Origin: Selaginella moellendorffii
Taxonomy: Eukaryota; Streptophyta; Lycopodiopsida; Selaginellales; Selaginellaceae
Direction: 5' to 3'
Length of the DNA stretch: 64,000 bases
Assembly (NCBI RefSeq): GCF_000143415.4
Contig: NW_003314276.1
Location: 1,592,466-1,656,465, forward strand
The position numbers and the translations under genes are program-made. The notes under the pieces are model-generated. The model was not told where the DNA came from. It saw only the letters and a program-made list of their open reading frames with translations, and made no database searches. Below are positions 9,249-21,328 of this stretch, piece by piece. Position 1 is the stretch's first letter. Each line of letters begins with the position of its first letter.

Positions 9249-10780
9249 CTCGTTAACAAAGTTTGCATGGTTTATAATACTCAAAAATACCAACCTTCAT
9301 ATTGAAAACTACAGTGAACAATATATAGCTTCTCATGAGCTTTATGTAAAAGCATAATTTGAGTGTCCTTAAACAAAGGAGATCATGGAAATAAAGCAAA
9401 TTCTTAGAAAGAGAATAATTTTTACACAAAGAGATTTCAGTTTTTGGATGTAGCTCATGCTTAAAACTCTCATAAATAGGCTTAAAATAAGAATCAGTCA
9501 TATACTTATGTGGAAAAGATGCCACAAAATCAGTGAGAACCACCAAAATAGCATTAATGTATGCTCTCCAACTTAGTGCATCAGCCACTAAATTTTTATT
9601 ACCAGGAATATAAATGATCTTAAAATGAAAATTAGTGAGGAAGGCCAACTAACAAGCCTGTCACTTATTCATAACTGGCTGAGTAAGATAATGTTGTAGT
9701 GCATGAATGCACTTCAAAATCCACACCCATGAGAAAGTGTTCCACTTTTGCAAGGTAAATCATGGAAAGAAATTCTTTATTATAAACTAAGTAATGAGAT
9801 TTAGCACTTGAAAATTTATAGCTTTCAAAAGCAATTAAATGATTGTCTTGCATGAGCATAGCACCGATTTTGGCATCATCATTATGAAGACAAGAGCTGC
9901 CGTCACTACCATCTTAAGTTGTGCAAAGTTAGAAGTTGCTACTTCATTCCACTTAAAAAGAGCATTCTTATAAAGCAAACTACTCAAGGGAGATGCTATC
10001 ATAGAAAAATCCACGCGCGGGATCTATGCCGCGGCCGGGGCCGAGGCCTTATGAGTGCATCCGGCGGGCGTGGCACAGCAAATCCCACCAGGCTCTCTTA
10101 GAGGTCACCACATGCCCAAGATACTCAATATGATCTTGGAAGAAGAAATTTTTCTTTAGATTCAAATAGAACTCATTTTTCTTGAGTAGGTCAAGTTATT
10201 CTTTTTCAGTCTTAGTGTAGATGAGTATATCATCCAAGTAAACAAACTCCCTTTTGCAAATAATCTTGAAACAGACTGCCATAAAGGTTGTAGGAGCATT
10301 AGTGAGTCCAAAGGGCATGACCAAATATTCATAGTGGCCAAAAGCAGTCTGAGATGCTATCTTAAATTCATCTCCTTCCTTAATTCAAATTTAGTGATAG
10401 CCACTCTTAAGATAAATCTTAGAAAAGTAACATGCACCTTCAAAACAATCTAAAAGATCATCAATGTGTGGTGAAGGATAAGAATTCTTCACAGTTACCT
10501 TATTGAGAGCTTGATAGTCAACACAAAGTTGCATGGAGCCATCCTTTTTCTCAACCAGCAGCACTAAAGCTCTAAAATGACTTTAACTTGGTTGGATATA
10601 ACCTTTCACTTACAAGTCCTTTAGTTGATGTCCTTTAGCTGCAAGTGATTCTGCATGTGAAACTTGATAGAGAGCTCTAAACACTGGTTATGAACCTGGT
10701 TCAAGCTCAATAACATGATTTACCATCTGTTGTGGTGGTAGATCTAAACTTGATTCTTGCTATAAGTAATCTTTATATTC
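9249..10780 (-). mobile_element. Decayed Ty3/gypsy pol fragment
   Basis: Reading the minus strand from about 10780 downwards gives, in order, remnants of reverse transcriptase and RNase H broken by stops and frameshifts: VEKKDGSM with CVDYQALN (~10510-10560), MPFGLTNAPTTFM (~10280-10320), VYLDDIL (~10220-10245), then AFESYKFSSAKSHYLVYNKE (~9770-9840) and the RNase H end IIYIPGNKNLVADALSW (~9570-9640). No LTRs, gag or complete integrase are visible. A ~85-bp GC-rich insert (about 10005-10090) interrupts the RT/RNase H connection. Strongly AT-biased, as expected of an old methylated copy. Confidence 0.85.
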
Positions 10781-12817
10781 TCACAAAGGAAAAAATATTG
10801 GAAACAATGGATTTTCCTTTATTAGTGCTTTAATCTCTATTACAAAAAGTATAATACCTTTCCTCTTGTTTCTTAACTTCTGTAGCCGTGATAAGTGGAG
10901 TCAAAGGCAAATTGTGTTCACCCTCTAGACTTTTTGGCCACCTTCAATTTAAGAATATGCTTGTAAAAGTAAAAGTAAAAAGCTTTGGAAGCAAACACTA
11001 AATTACATAACTAATTTAAATAGCCTTGACAAAAATGATGTAATTATCATTAAAATGTATAAATGTGTACTTGAAGACATATAGAAGAAGACTCCAATCC
11101 TTATATAAACCATTATACTATTGCAGCATTATCTTTTAAAGACATGTGGGAAACTTACATAGATACTAAATATCATCCTAAGAATGATAAGTGGCAATCA
11201 CTACAAAGTGATTAAATTAATGATATATATCACCTCCAAGAGTCACATGGAAGAAATTTGGTTGGATGCAAGGATTGATAACAAGAGTAAAAATTGCACC
11301 ACATTAATTAAGTTTAATTGTTTAATTATAACCATATAACATCAAACAACTACACCAATTGCTGCTTTAAAAGAGGAAGAGGAGGTTGCTTTGCCATGAA
11401 AATGAATATTACACACACACACACACACATATATAGTTAAGGTTTGTATAAAACAATTAACCATTAAAACCATAAATATTTGATATGAATCACATCTAAT
11501 CCTTTGATTCCTTGACATTATACTCTTCTATCGTAATTATACTTTACTTACTTTCATTAATTTCTATAATTTTTCCTGGACCACCCGTTTTCTTATTGTT
11601 AATAGGTATATTAGCAACTATAATTTTTTAATTAAATAGTAATTTTTATTTTTCTAGTATTATTAGGAGAAGACTAATTAATAGTAAGGTAATTTTTTGT
11701 ACTTTTTGTATAATGGTTAATCTTCTTCTAGAAAAAATAGAATGTAAAAGATGTTATCAATTAATGACATATGAATATGATAATTAAGGTTGTAAAACTG
11801 AACCATCCAGTTTGTGAGTGGTTATCCTATAACCACTTTTTAGAATCTATAGCATGCCCAAGGTATAAGGAGCATTAACAGTGAGAGAAGCTAAATTATA
11901 TTTGGATTTGACTGTCATAAATTTGCATGGTGCAATTGACCTGATCTCTTCTGACATTGTTTGTATTGATCCAAACTCAAAGGCTACCAAAAAAGTGGCC
12001 AATACAAATGTCAATCCATAATTATTCATTACAATACAATTAACGAGGTCTAAGTGTATGGCTATGGTGTGGTGAGTGGGATTTTGATAAAATTGGTTTT
12101 AAGTATGATTAAAATTATTACAAATATTGCAATACAACGAGATCACGTAAAATTAGTATTTGGTTTATAAATAGGAATTTTACATTTGCTCAAATGTCTT
12201 CAACTGATATATTATTAATGCATTAAAATGCCACAAAATTAAACTTGTATTGAGTTTAATTATAAAAGTGAGCACATAACAATGAATTGGTATGAAAATA
12301 TAATTGTGGTAGAAGATTAAAAGGTCAATTAGTCTATAGGGGAATTGAATGTAATTTAAATCAGTTGTTTATGATTCTAGTGGCTGATTGTACTGTAAAA
12401 ACTTTATTTGATGTATTATATACATATATTAATCCAAAATAAATTCTATTTCTAGTATTATTATTTTATAATTAAATAATAATAATAATTAATATTTTAA
12501 AACAGTCATATATAGAAATTATTGTTACAACAAAGAGTGGTTGGATCAGTTGAACTTCACTTATTATACAGTCAACCACTCTTAAAATTTTGTTAATCCA
12601 GTTACTGAAGTTCATACAAATTATATTAAAGTGATATGAAATACAGTGAAAAGATCCTTTCCTCACTATGGTATAGTGAAGGATTATACACCTCTTACTT
12701 TCAAGAATATATTTTCTAAATAAAGGAAGAATCTTTTTTTAATATTCTATATAATTATAGTAGAATAGATACTTTAATCTTGACAACTACCCTGACAACA
12801 TCTCATGCAGATTTTTT
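10781..12817. other. AT-rich region without recognisable genes
   Basis: Low-GC sequence with short open frames only; none shows family resemblance. It contains a CA/TA microsatellite at 11411-11436. It may be the rest of the adjacent retroelement or of other decayed repeats, but I cannot align it to anything by eye. Confidence 0.4.
11411..11429. repeat. (AC)n microsatellite
   Basis: Nine to ten AC units followed directly by an AT-rich run. Confidence 0.9.
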
Positions 12818-15030
12818 TTTCTTCGTTTTTTCTTTCCTCTGTGCCGATCAGGGTAGTCTCATTGGTGAGTGAGTGAGAGAGCTAGACAGGATCCAATCTT
12901 TCTTAGTAGCATCACATCAAAAAGAAAGAGGAAGAAGAAGAAGAAGAAGATGTGGCTTCTTCCAAGACGCAGCATGAACGTGGCACTCACTTCCTTTTAA
13001 GAATAGGTTAAGATCATTAGGGTTGCAAATGAACCAAGAGATTGAGGAAGAGGTGTTGCAGCAGCTGCCGCTGCGCGATGTCTGGCGGATGAAAGCAGTG
13101 TGCAAACGGTGGCGGGAATTGATCGACTCCCCAGGCTTTGGCGTGCGGCACGCACAGGCAAGCATTCCAGCAGCTGTTCCTTATGTTCTTGCAGGCACGT
13201 TGTGCGGAAGGATGTTCAGGGGCAACTCATTTACGCCTTTAACTGGATTGAGATGGAAGTGTGCCCACAGGGGGGGTTTCTTATAGGAAGTGCTGGTGGA
13301 TTGCTCTGCTTTTTGAAAGGGAACCAGGTCCTAGTAGGCAATCCAGTCACTGGATGCTTTAGAGCGTTGCCAGATCTCAGGGCTAAAGGGCTGATTTCAT
13401 CCTCTTACATGGGCATCAGTCAAGACTTCAGGGAATACACAGTCTGCTTTGTAAAAAGTCGTTCTTGTGAAGAAAAAAAAGTTGAGATCAGAGGTAAAGT
13501 GAGAAGTGTCTACACAGTGTTTACAACACCTCATGTATACAACTCGAGACTGGGAGAGCTGCTGGAGGGCTGCTAGCACACCATTGGGATGGTGTCAGTT
13601 GGAGAATATGGGGGAAATGGTGGGCAACGCTACTTTGTATTTGCTTTGTGGTCACTACAAGAATTTGAATGATCCAGAGTATGTCAGTCTGTTCACTTTG
13701 GATTTGGAATTAAGGTTGAGGTTTGAATTAAAGCAGACTTGGCCATGGGATGAGCAGCTACACAGGAACCATGGTTTATTTGTTTCCTGCCATGGTCGGA
13801 CAGGTGTGTTGTGCTGCACGCAATTCAAAAATAGCATGCAGCTATGGTATATGCAAGGAGAAATAGGTGGTGATGTTGGAGGTGAAAATCTGGCTAAAGG
13901 TGTTGGTAAAGAATCCAATGCTATTTGTTTGAATGGAGCTGTTTTATTTGTGGAGGAGAAGTCTTTATCTACAACCATTTTGAATTTATCTACTACAGAT
14001 GCAGTTGCTTTCCCATTTCAGAAAAAATTCCGCTCTAGCAAATTTCGTAGAATTTACACCTTCGCTTTTTTTACCATAACTTGTATTGTGTTTCTTTTTA
14101 TAATATGAATTACTTAGTCTCGTTATTACTTTCATTTTCCTCCTTGGGCAATTTCACGAGCGCTGGGCTGGGTATCTCTCTCTTTGTTTCTCTCGCTCCT
14201 TCTAGGGTTTCCTCCCTAGTGCTCCTAATGCATGCTCTGGAGCTCTTTGCTGCTTGTGATCAATAGCTCATCTCGTGTGATCTGTTTATCCTCCTCCTTT
14301 CTCCTCTTTCTCCCCCTTTTTTCTGCAAAAGTTTGAGACTTGATCAAGAGAGAAGCACCTGGAAATGGTTATCAGTACACAAAATATAAGAAAATGGAGG
14401 AATAAAATCATGTCAATAATATAGAATACTTACAGTTTAGAAAATGTTTGTTTCTTTTAATTCATTGTTTTTTCTTCCAAATATATGTATTATTTCACTT
14501 TAAAAGGAAATAAAATAAGTCAACCTTTTTATGTTTCAAAGAAATATCTTAAATTTTCACAACCAATCAATATTATAAATACAATCATGGTAAAGATACA
14601 TTGTTCATTTTGATTATGTTGGAAAGTGCATGATTATACTTTAGAGTTTGTGTTTGCTAGTGATAATTACTTGCTTAAGAATGTTTGAATGCTTTATTTT
14701 GAAGAGAAAATTGGGAATGTTAAGTTTTTCAAGAGCAAAGAGTCAATAAAAATGATGCAATCTAAGAGAATTAACCATAAAAGGCAACTATATTACTGAA
14801 GAATTTGTTATGCCAAACAGCAACATGGTTTCCTTTATTTATTTATTTATAGTTTTTATGAAATTTCTTTTTTATGACTGGTTTGTCTTTAATTCTATGA
14901 ATGCTAAGCATAGCACCTAATAAGGAGCTTGTTTACATTGCATAGCATTGAATATTAATGTTAATATCTTAGCCATTGCACATTATGATAAATGATGGGT
15001 AATGGTGTTGCCACTATGGCCTCTTAGCAT
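12818..15030 (+). repeat. Inverted copy of the F-box segment (arm facing 22965-24830)
   Basis: This stretch is the reverse complement of 22965-24830 and of 52610-54850, with indels. Shared anchors include GTGCCGATCAGGGTAGT, the whole F-box pseudogene body, the pyrimidine tract at 14290-14330 and the AT-rich tail ending in AGAGGCCATAGTGGC-type sequence. With 22965-24830 it forms a large inverted repeat around the first P450 gene (spacer about 8 kb). Confidence 0.8.
13029..14108 (+). pseudogene. F-box/kelch-like protein pseudogene, copy 1
   Basis: The intact family member would be an SCF ubiquitin-ligase substrate receptor. ATG 13029 begins MNQEIEEEVLQQLPLRDVW, a clear F-box, followed by VCKRWRELIDSPGFG. 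The frame then fails: relative to copies 2 and 4, 10 bp are missing near 13220-13235, shifting the frame; the next frame carries WIEMEVCPQGGFLIGSAGG and kelch-like text (NPVTGCFRALPDL). A 4-bp insertion near 13553-13565 shifts it again, and the third frame runs to the stop at 14106. So there are at least two frameshifts. Copies 3 (53537-54687) and 4 (60844-61970) are on the minus strand, as is the F-box-less copy 2. Confidence 0.85.
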
Positions 15031-16379
15031 ATGAGCTGCTTCCACACACAAAAGTTATCTTGATTAAGTTTGAGCTAAGATTTATTCACAACATATGAAG
15101 AATGCATATATTCAAGTACTATGGTTGCAAAGACTTCTCTACATAGAAAAATGTCAAGTTTTACACTTTCAGGTTGCAGTATTATAAACATCTTTACTTT
15201 TGCATAATTAACTTTGTATGCTGTGTAACTACATTTACAATATTGAAAAACTTAAAATGAACTTATCCAAAATGTTGAAGTGATTGTTTTTTACTGATTA
15301 TTCTATCCCTGATCTACACACAAAATATCTTATTATATTTAACTTTATTTATCTTTTATAATAAGAAAAACATTTAAATATTATATTTAATCATTATGTG
15401 TAAAATAATTAATTAATTTTTTTTTAAAAAAAAAATTCTTTACATATGATATGGTACTTTCTTTTTAATATTAAATTATTTTGTGTTCCATCAAACTCGA
15501 TTAAAAAGATATATATTGTAGTGGATGTTGATGGTGTGATTGTAGCTAATGCTAATATCTTTCATGAAGTACAAAATGTTATAATTGATGTATTAAAGCA
15601 AATAAGTAATGCTTCCATTTGTAAACAACTTCCAAAAAAATTACAAACATTTTACATTTATTCAAATTATAAATAATAAATTTAGCATGGCGTGTTTTGA
15701 GTTTTAATGAAGAAGCTACATTGACTTTTCTTGATAATGTAAAAATGTATATATTCCAATGCCAGATTAGATTTAGTATCATCTCAAAATCAAAATGTTA
15801 ACACAAATGAATTTTCACACTTGTCACAATAGGTTAACAGTTTACCAAAGTCCAAATGACAACTTGGTATTATCAATTAAGTTTGATTATTTTGTGAAAA
15901 TGGAACAATTTATTAAAAATACAACATCCAATCTACTGTCATTCTTAAAATACTTTTCTTTTTTATATAAAGGTTTTGAATTAAATTTTAGGTTTTAAAC
16001 AATTTACAACACTTAAAATCATTGTGCTGTGACTAAGGGTTTTTCTGCTGGAAACTGAATTGTTGGGCTTGCAAAAGAATTCTACTGGCTTGCTCACATC
16101 TATGGCTTGTTATGAAGTTTTCCTTCCTCAAGAAAGATAGTGCTTAGGTGGTGCTTTAGAAAACACTCATTGACTATATGCAATGAGACTTGACCAGACT
16201 GGATGGTTCTAGTTTTCCAAGGACCTGTCTAGAGAGTATAACACCAAGCTCAACCTGTGTTGTGGACATCTCCTAGAAGTACTTGCAGTTTACATGAAAA
16301 ACTACTTTGTTTTTCAATGGCTATGTCCAATGATTCATTGTTAAAACATATATAATTGTTTTAGACAATGAATCCTATC
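14109..16379. other. AT-rich spacer shared with the other duplication blocks
   Basis: No gene is seen. 14110-15030 matches 22965-23900 inverted; 15030-16030 matches 47400-48140 and 62440-63070 in direct orientation (for example TATTCAAGTACTATGGTTGC). It is non-coding in all copies. Confidence 0.6.
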
Positions 16380-16637
16380 TTAGTTGTATTGAAAGCATTC
16401 TTTCCCTGTGGCTGCCACTTTGTGTCTGCCACTCTTACTCATCACCGTCGAAGACTTTGCACTGTTGTGGGTGGTGGTGACCATTGTCACTGTCTGGGAG
16501 GATGATCGTCTTCTTGGTGATCCCATCACATTTTCAACCCAGTTGTGATGCTCCACTACGTTCTTGACGCCCAGCTTGTAACTCTGCCCTGATGATCCCT
16601 GCCATCTGAGCGACACCCCACGGGTGAGAGAAGCCAT
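16380..16637 (-). CDS. Unrecognised 85-aa ORF repeated in the duplication blocks
   Basis: Open frame starting MASLTRGVSLRWQGSSGQ, then SYKLGVKNVVEHHNWVENVM and a Ser/Thr-rich tail. I recognise no family. A related sequence lies at 63075-63190 (minus strand), there with several changes, and only its start region survives at 48140-48170. This suggests a fragment of a gene that was carried in the ancestral block rather than a gene conserved by selection. No intron signals are obvious. Confidence 0.3.
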   Translation of the reverse strand: MASLTRGVSLRWQGSSGQSYKLGVKNVVEHHNWVENVMGSPRRRSSSQTVTMVTTTHNSAKSSTVMSKSGRHKVAATGKECFQYN

Positions 16638-17110
16638 TGATGGACGTCAATTCCTGTTGGTAAATGCAGTGTTAGGGTACATCTAAGATATATGTTTTCC
16701 ATCTCTTTTCAATTCAGAGGATTTTGCAGGGGTAGTTTCTATTGTGCAGTGGCTGGTGAAGCAATGTAAGCCCAAACTAGTGTGATCCACTGTGGCAGTC
16801 CTATCTATTCCACAATGCCGATTGATGGCTATATTCTAAACTATGCTGTTTCAATCCAATGGCTAGAAAAATATATGTATACTGAGCGTATCCATATCAA
16901 AACAGTATTATAAACGGTTAAAAACACTAGTTTGAATTTGACGTACTTGCGATGTCGTCCAATATCATTGAAGAGTGAGGAACCACACCACAAATCAATG
17001 AGTAACAGTGTAACGCTACAAGTTCCAAGTAGTTTCTTAGGGATAGATCCTTATTTGTATCCATCTGCTTGGCTCGCCCACTCCCACAGATTTTACCCTT
17101 AGTCCAGGAA

Positions 17111-18873
17111 ATGGAAGGGAGATGGATCTTGAGCACTTGCATCGTCCTCTTCACTGCAGCGCTATGGCGATTCGTGACGGTCTACTGGTGGCGCCCCAGG
17201 GCGATCGCCGCGCAGCTCAAGAAGGAGGGCATTCAGGGGCCTCCACCCCGATTCATGGTAGGCCAAATAGCTGAAATCCAGAACATGAGGAGCGCCATCA
17301 AGGATCACGACATGGAAAGTTTCAGCCACGACATTTTCCATCGGGTACATCCTGCGTTGCTCAAATGGCGGAAGCAATATGGTATGTTCTTGTCATCCCT
17401 GATGAATCTCAAAGCTTCGTTCCTGATGATCATGGTCCAGGGAAGAGATTTGTGTTCTGGTGGGGAACTGAGCCAAGGATATTGGTCTCGGAGCCTGAGA
17501 TCGTAAGGGAGGTTTTGTCTAAAAAGTTTTCTCAGTTTGATAAATCGGAGGCCGGGCTGCGGTTGGCGAACTTGTTCCTTGGTGGTGGATTAGTTTCTGT
17601 TACTGGAGAGGAGTGGAGTCATCACCGCCGACTCGTAGCACCGGCATTCTTTCATGAACGTATTAAAGTGGGTATTCATACTATTATCTTCTCATGAAAT
17701 CTGGCTGATAAGTGTTTCTGATTCTCCTGTAAACAGCAAATGACCAGTACAATCGCAGGGTGCGCATCTCGCATGCTTGATCAATGTGAAGCTACGATGC
17801 AGCAGAATCCCGAGATTGAAATCTCTGGAGAGGTGCGTAAGCTCACAGGAGACGTTATCTCCCATACAGCATTTGGAACTAGCTATCTCAAAGGCCAGAG
17901 AGTTTTCGAGATCTTGTCCAAGAAAATCCCAGAGCTAGTCCCCAAACTCGTCAGCTTTTCCTGGATTCCAGGCTTCAGGTATGCTGGATCATCTACTGAA
18001 CTGAATCATATTCACTTGCTTACAGGTTTCTCCCACTTCCAATCAACCTCCGACTGTGGAAGCTTCATCAGGAGTTGGATTCTCTGATCACTAGGATCAT
18101 AGACGAGCGTCGGAACTCAGTGAAGTCAGGGGGGAGCAATACATACGGGAATGACTTACTCGGACTGATGCTAAAGGAGTGTGACAGCAGCAGTAATTTC
18201 ACAAGCAGGGATCTGATAGAGGAATGCAAGACATTCTACATTGCGGGGCATGAAACCACAGCGACCTTACTAACCTGGACTTTGATGCTACTGGGAGGCT
18301 ATCCTGAATGGCAAGAACGCGCCCGTGCTGAGGTACACGAAGTATGTGGCAATGAGATTCCTGATGGCGAGAGTGTCAGCAGGCTCAAGCTCGTAAGTCG
18401 ATCAATATCTCCTAATTCCAAAACTTAACATCTTGATTCTTGAACAGGTGGGAATGATCCTTTACGAAACTCTGCGGCTGTATCCACCAGTAAACGAGAT
18501 GACCAGGGAGTGTGTGGAGGAGTGTTGGCTGCAAGTTTTACACGTTCCAAAAGGAGTATCTGTGTCGTTTCCAATCGTTGGATTGCATCAGGATAAGGGG
18601 CTCTGGGGAGAAGATGCAGGCCAATTCAATCCAGATCGCTTCAAAGATGGGATCTCAAGCGCGTGCAAGCATCCAAATGCTTTCATGCCGTTTTCGTTTG
18701 GGCCGCGGGTGTGCGTGGGCCAGTCGTTTGCGATGATCGAAGCCAAAGTCATTCTGGCTATGATACTACAGCGATTCTCGTTCCGGCTTTCACCGAACTA
18801 CCGCCATAATCCTGCGATGAAGTTTGGCTTGAAGCCTATCCATGGAGTGCCGCTTGTACTCAGTAAAATGTGA
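17111..18873 (+). CDS. Cytochrome P450, CYP72-clan, copy A (intact)
   Basis: Membrane-bound haem mono-oxygenase of the endoplasmic reticulum; substrate unknown. Five exons, 17111-17381, 17441-17667, 17737-17978, 18026-18392, 18448-18873, in phase, encode 510 aa, a full-length plant P450. A hydrophobic N-terminal anchor (residues ~5-25) is followed by a GPPPRF proline hinge. The I-helix oxygen-binding motif is AGHETTA, the K-helix ExxR is YETLRLYPP, the PERF-equivalent is NPDRF, and the haem loop is [11 protein letters not shown] with the Cys ligand. The overall pattern matches the CYP72 clan (CYP72/709/714/734/749-like). An almost identical gene lies at 48644-50406. Downstream UTR-like sequence is shared as well. 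Confidence 0.93.
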
Positions 18874-19512
18874 TGCATGTTCGTGGCATTAGAAGTTTAA
18901 AAAGGTTATGTTTGTTGAACTACTCCGAGTTCTTGAACCAAACTGGTTGATAAATCATCTGCTCTTTCATACCTCAGAAACGTTTAGAACCATCGCGATG
19001 GAGCCCGAGGTTCCAACAGAGGTTTCTGCATCTTTTTCATCCACCACCGAGTGGACTCGCGGGCTTTTTGAACCATCCAAAGAGAGACGCGGTTTGGTGT
19101 CAAGAGGCGAGGCGATCAAGCGCGAGATCAACGCATCTACGTCCTCCTAACTCCTAAATCCGTCTCGAGCAGCGAGAATCTCGTCCAAAACGCCATGCCA
19201 GATTGGTAAGTGTAAAAGAAACCGGCAAAGATTTTGTTTAACTTCAATAAAAACAATAACATCAGTGGAGTGAGGTCGTGAGAGGGCTTCCACAGTGGTA
19301 TTGCTGAAAACGAGATAGAGGGCCACCAGGGAATGCAGGCTCATGGCATCGGCTAGGACATGGTACTTTCTCAGCGAGAAGAAGGATGTCCTCCCTCCGA
19401 TCCATCACAGCTTCTGGATCCCAATCGAGCTGGTATGGCATTCATATTTCTTCCATTGTTTTTTAGTTCTAGGTTTTCGTCCAGGGAGGAAGGCATTCTA
19501 TTTCGTGGGGAG

Positions 19513-20180
19513 ATGGAGCTGGATGGGGCGGTGAGGAAAGATTTTTGCACCATTTGCAAGAGTGGTGGCAAAGTAGCTCGAGATGCCCTGGTTTGTTGTG
19601 TTAGTGTGCATGAATGTCTTTCGTTTCTCTGACATTATGTATTTATTTTTGTTTCAGGAGGAGCCGCTAAGTAGATTCTCAAATTACTGGTATTGGCTTG
19701 GCAAAGGTTATCTTGCTGCAAGAGGGAAGCACTAACAGGAGTTTCATGCACTCTCACGGAGAAGGAAGACGGAGGCAGGCAAGAAGGCAGAAGAAGACCT
19801 GATGAAGCATTACCTTGTCAAGTGGAAGTCGAGGTCTTACCTTCATTGCTCTTGGTAAGTCTTTTCTTGCTTATAGATACTAGTCATTCGTACGAAACAT
19901 CACAGGAACCGCTGAATGAAATGGAGAGAGCTTCAAGGCTGTATCATGGCTTGCGAATGAAGATGAACCAATTCCACAAAACGTGTGAGGCCATGAAACA
20001 ATGTCCAACTCGAGCGGAAGGAATCACTGTTGATAGGGATGAAAGGTTTGCTTACGATGATTTTTCTTGCATGTTGACACTAAATTATTAGGTGTCAGGA
20101 GGAGTATCTTGTCAAGTGGAAGGAGCTTGGGATGTCAAGCATATTCTATATCTCTCCTCCTCCACATTTTTGGTTAAAGT
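19513..20180 (+). pseudogene. CHD-type chromatin remodeller fragment (PHD-like and two chromodomains)
   Basis: Exon-like pieces resemble plant CHD3/PICKLE-class remodellers. From 19513, MELDGAVRKDFCTICKSGGK resembles the start of a PHD finger. Around 19798-19852 the frame reads HYLVKWKSRSYLHCSW, a typical first chromodomain, ending at a GT. Around 19908-20050 EPLNEMERASRLYHGLRMK and NQFHK match the linker, then GITVDRDE, and near 20095-20140 EEYLVKWKELGMSS looks like the second chromodomain. There is no SNF2 ATPase downstream, and frames break between pieces, so this is a captured or truncated fragment. A shorter copy is at 51060-51450. Confidence 0.7.
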
Positions 20181-20381
20181 GACTTCTTGGCTTGTATGGA
20201 AGTGAAAAGTTGAGGTTTTGGGTGATTTGATGTATGGACTTTGGAGCAAGAATTCTTGCAAAATATAGAGTGGATTGAGCTGATTCTTGTTGCAGAGGAG
20301 GTGCCATAATATAATCTATCCACTGAATCCAAAATGGCTAGGTTTGTATAGGGATTTAAGGATTTTGATGTTTGGTTCTTT

Positions 20382-21328
20382 TGGGTAGTTGATTGATGAG
20401 TTTTTATTATGCTTTTCTCATCAGCTCTCCATGTTCATCATCTCAACTAGCTAGACACGATTCAGGCTTAGATTCAGGCTTGGATCAGCCGCCTGATCGT
20501 GAGTTGGAGTGTTAGAGGTAGAGATGATGTGGCATGTAGTTATGCCCAGGTGGCAGTAGTTCCATGTATATGTACCATCCATATACAGTTGAATACAGTG
20601 AGAGAAAGTTCTTCCTCCTCGTGCACGTCTCTCCGTTGCTAACATGGTATCGGAGCCTTGGGCTCCTTGATCTTGAGAATGGCGCTTGCTGGCCAGGAGG
20701 CCAGTGATGAGGAGGAGGATGAGCCTCCCGATTGCAATCCCTCTTGCAATGTTTGGGACGCTTGAGGCGTTGCACCAAGGCACCAGGCTGTGTACAGGTG
20801 CTGAGCAACAAGCAGCAGCAAGCAGAGAACAAAGCCAGTGGGAGATTGAGAGATTTCAACAACCCACATCAAGAATTGGGTCAAGATTCAAGAACATTGC
20901 ATAGCAATTCTTTGCAGGAATTTCCAGCAATTGGGAAGGATGTTTATGGAGATTCAAGTGCCTAGTCGCAAAGAAGTGGGAGCCTGGCAGTTCACGGCCA
21001 AGACCACATGCTAGAGGCAAGATTGAGACCGTAGCATGAAGCAAGAATGTGTGCAAGCAAGACCAAGACCAAGAACAAAGTTTTGGGTAGTTGATTGATG
21101 AGTTTTTCATATGCTTTTTCTCATCAGCTCTCTATGCTCATCATCTTAGACTTTCTAGGCACGATTCAGTCTTAGATCCAGGCTTGGATCAGTTGCCTTG
21201 ATCGTGAGTGGGAGCGTTAGAGGTAAGATGATGTGGCAGTAGTTATGCCCACGCGGCAATAGCTTTATGTATATGTACACAATCATATACAGTTCTTCCT
21301 CCTCGTGCGCGTCTCTCCACTGCTAACA
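20382..21328 (+). mobile_element. Small non-autonomous LTR element (TRIM-like, copia-type PBS)
   Basis: Two direct repeats, 20382-20644 (263 bp) and 21084-21328 (245 bp), both run from TGGGTAGTTGATTGATGAG to GCTAACA. Directly after the first is TGGTATCGGAGC, one mismatch from the initiator-Met tRNA primer site. The 439-bp internal part has no pol or gag coding potential. The matching place in block B (about 51715-51740) lacks the element. Exact left boundary is uncertain by a few bases because the preceding TTT is shared; I found no convincing target-site duplication. Confidence 0.75.

Noticed and set aside
18999-19150. 50-codon frame MEPEVPTEVSASF... after P450 copy A
   Set aside because: It occurs in blocks A, B and C but is disrupted differently in each and has no family resemblance; more likely 3' flank.
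19147-19500. Possible extra N-terminal exons of the CHD-like fragment
   Set aside because: Open frames exist (MASARTWYFLSEKK...) but I could not connect them to known CHD N-termini or find consistent splice phases.
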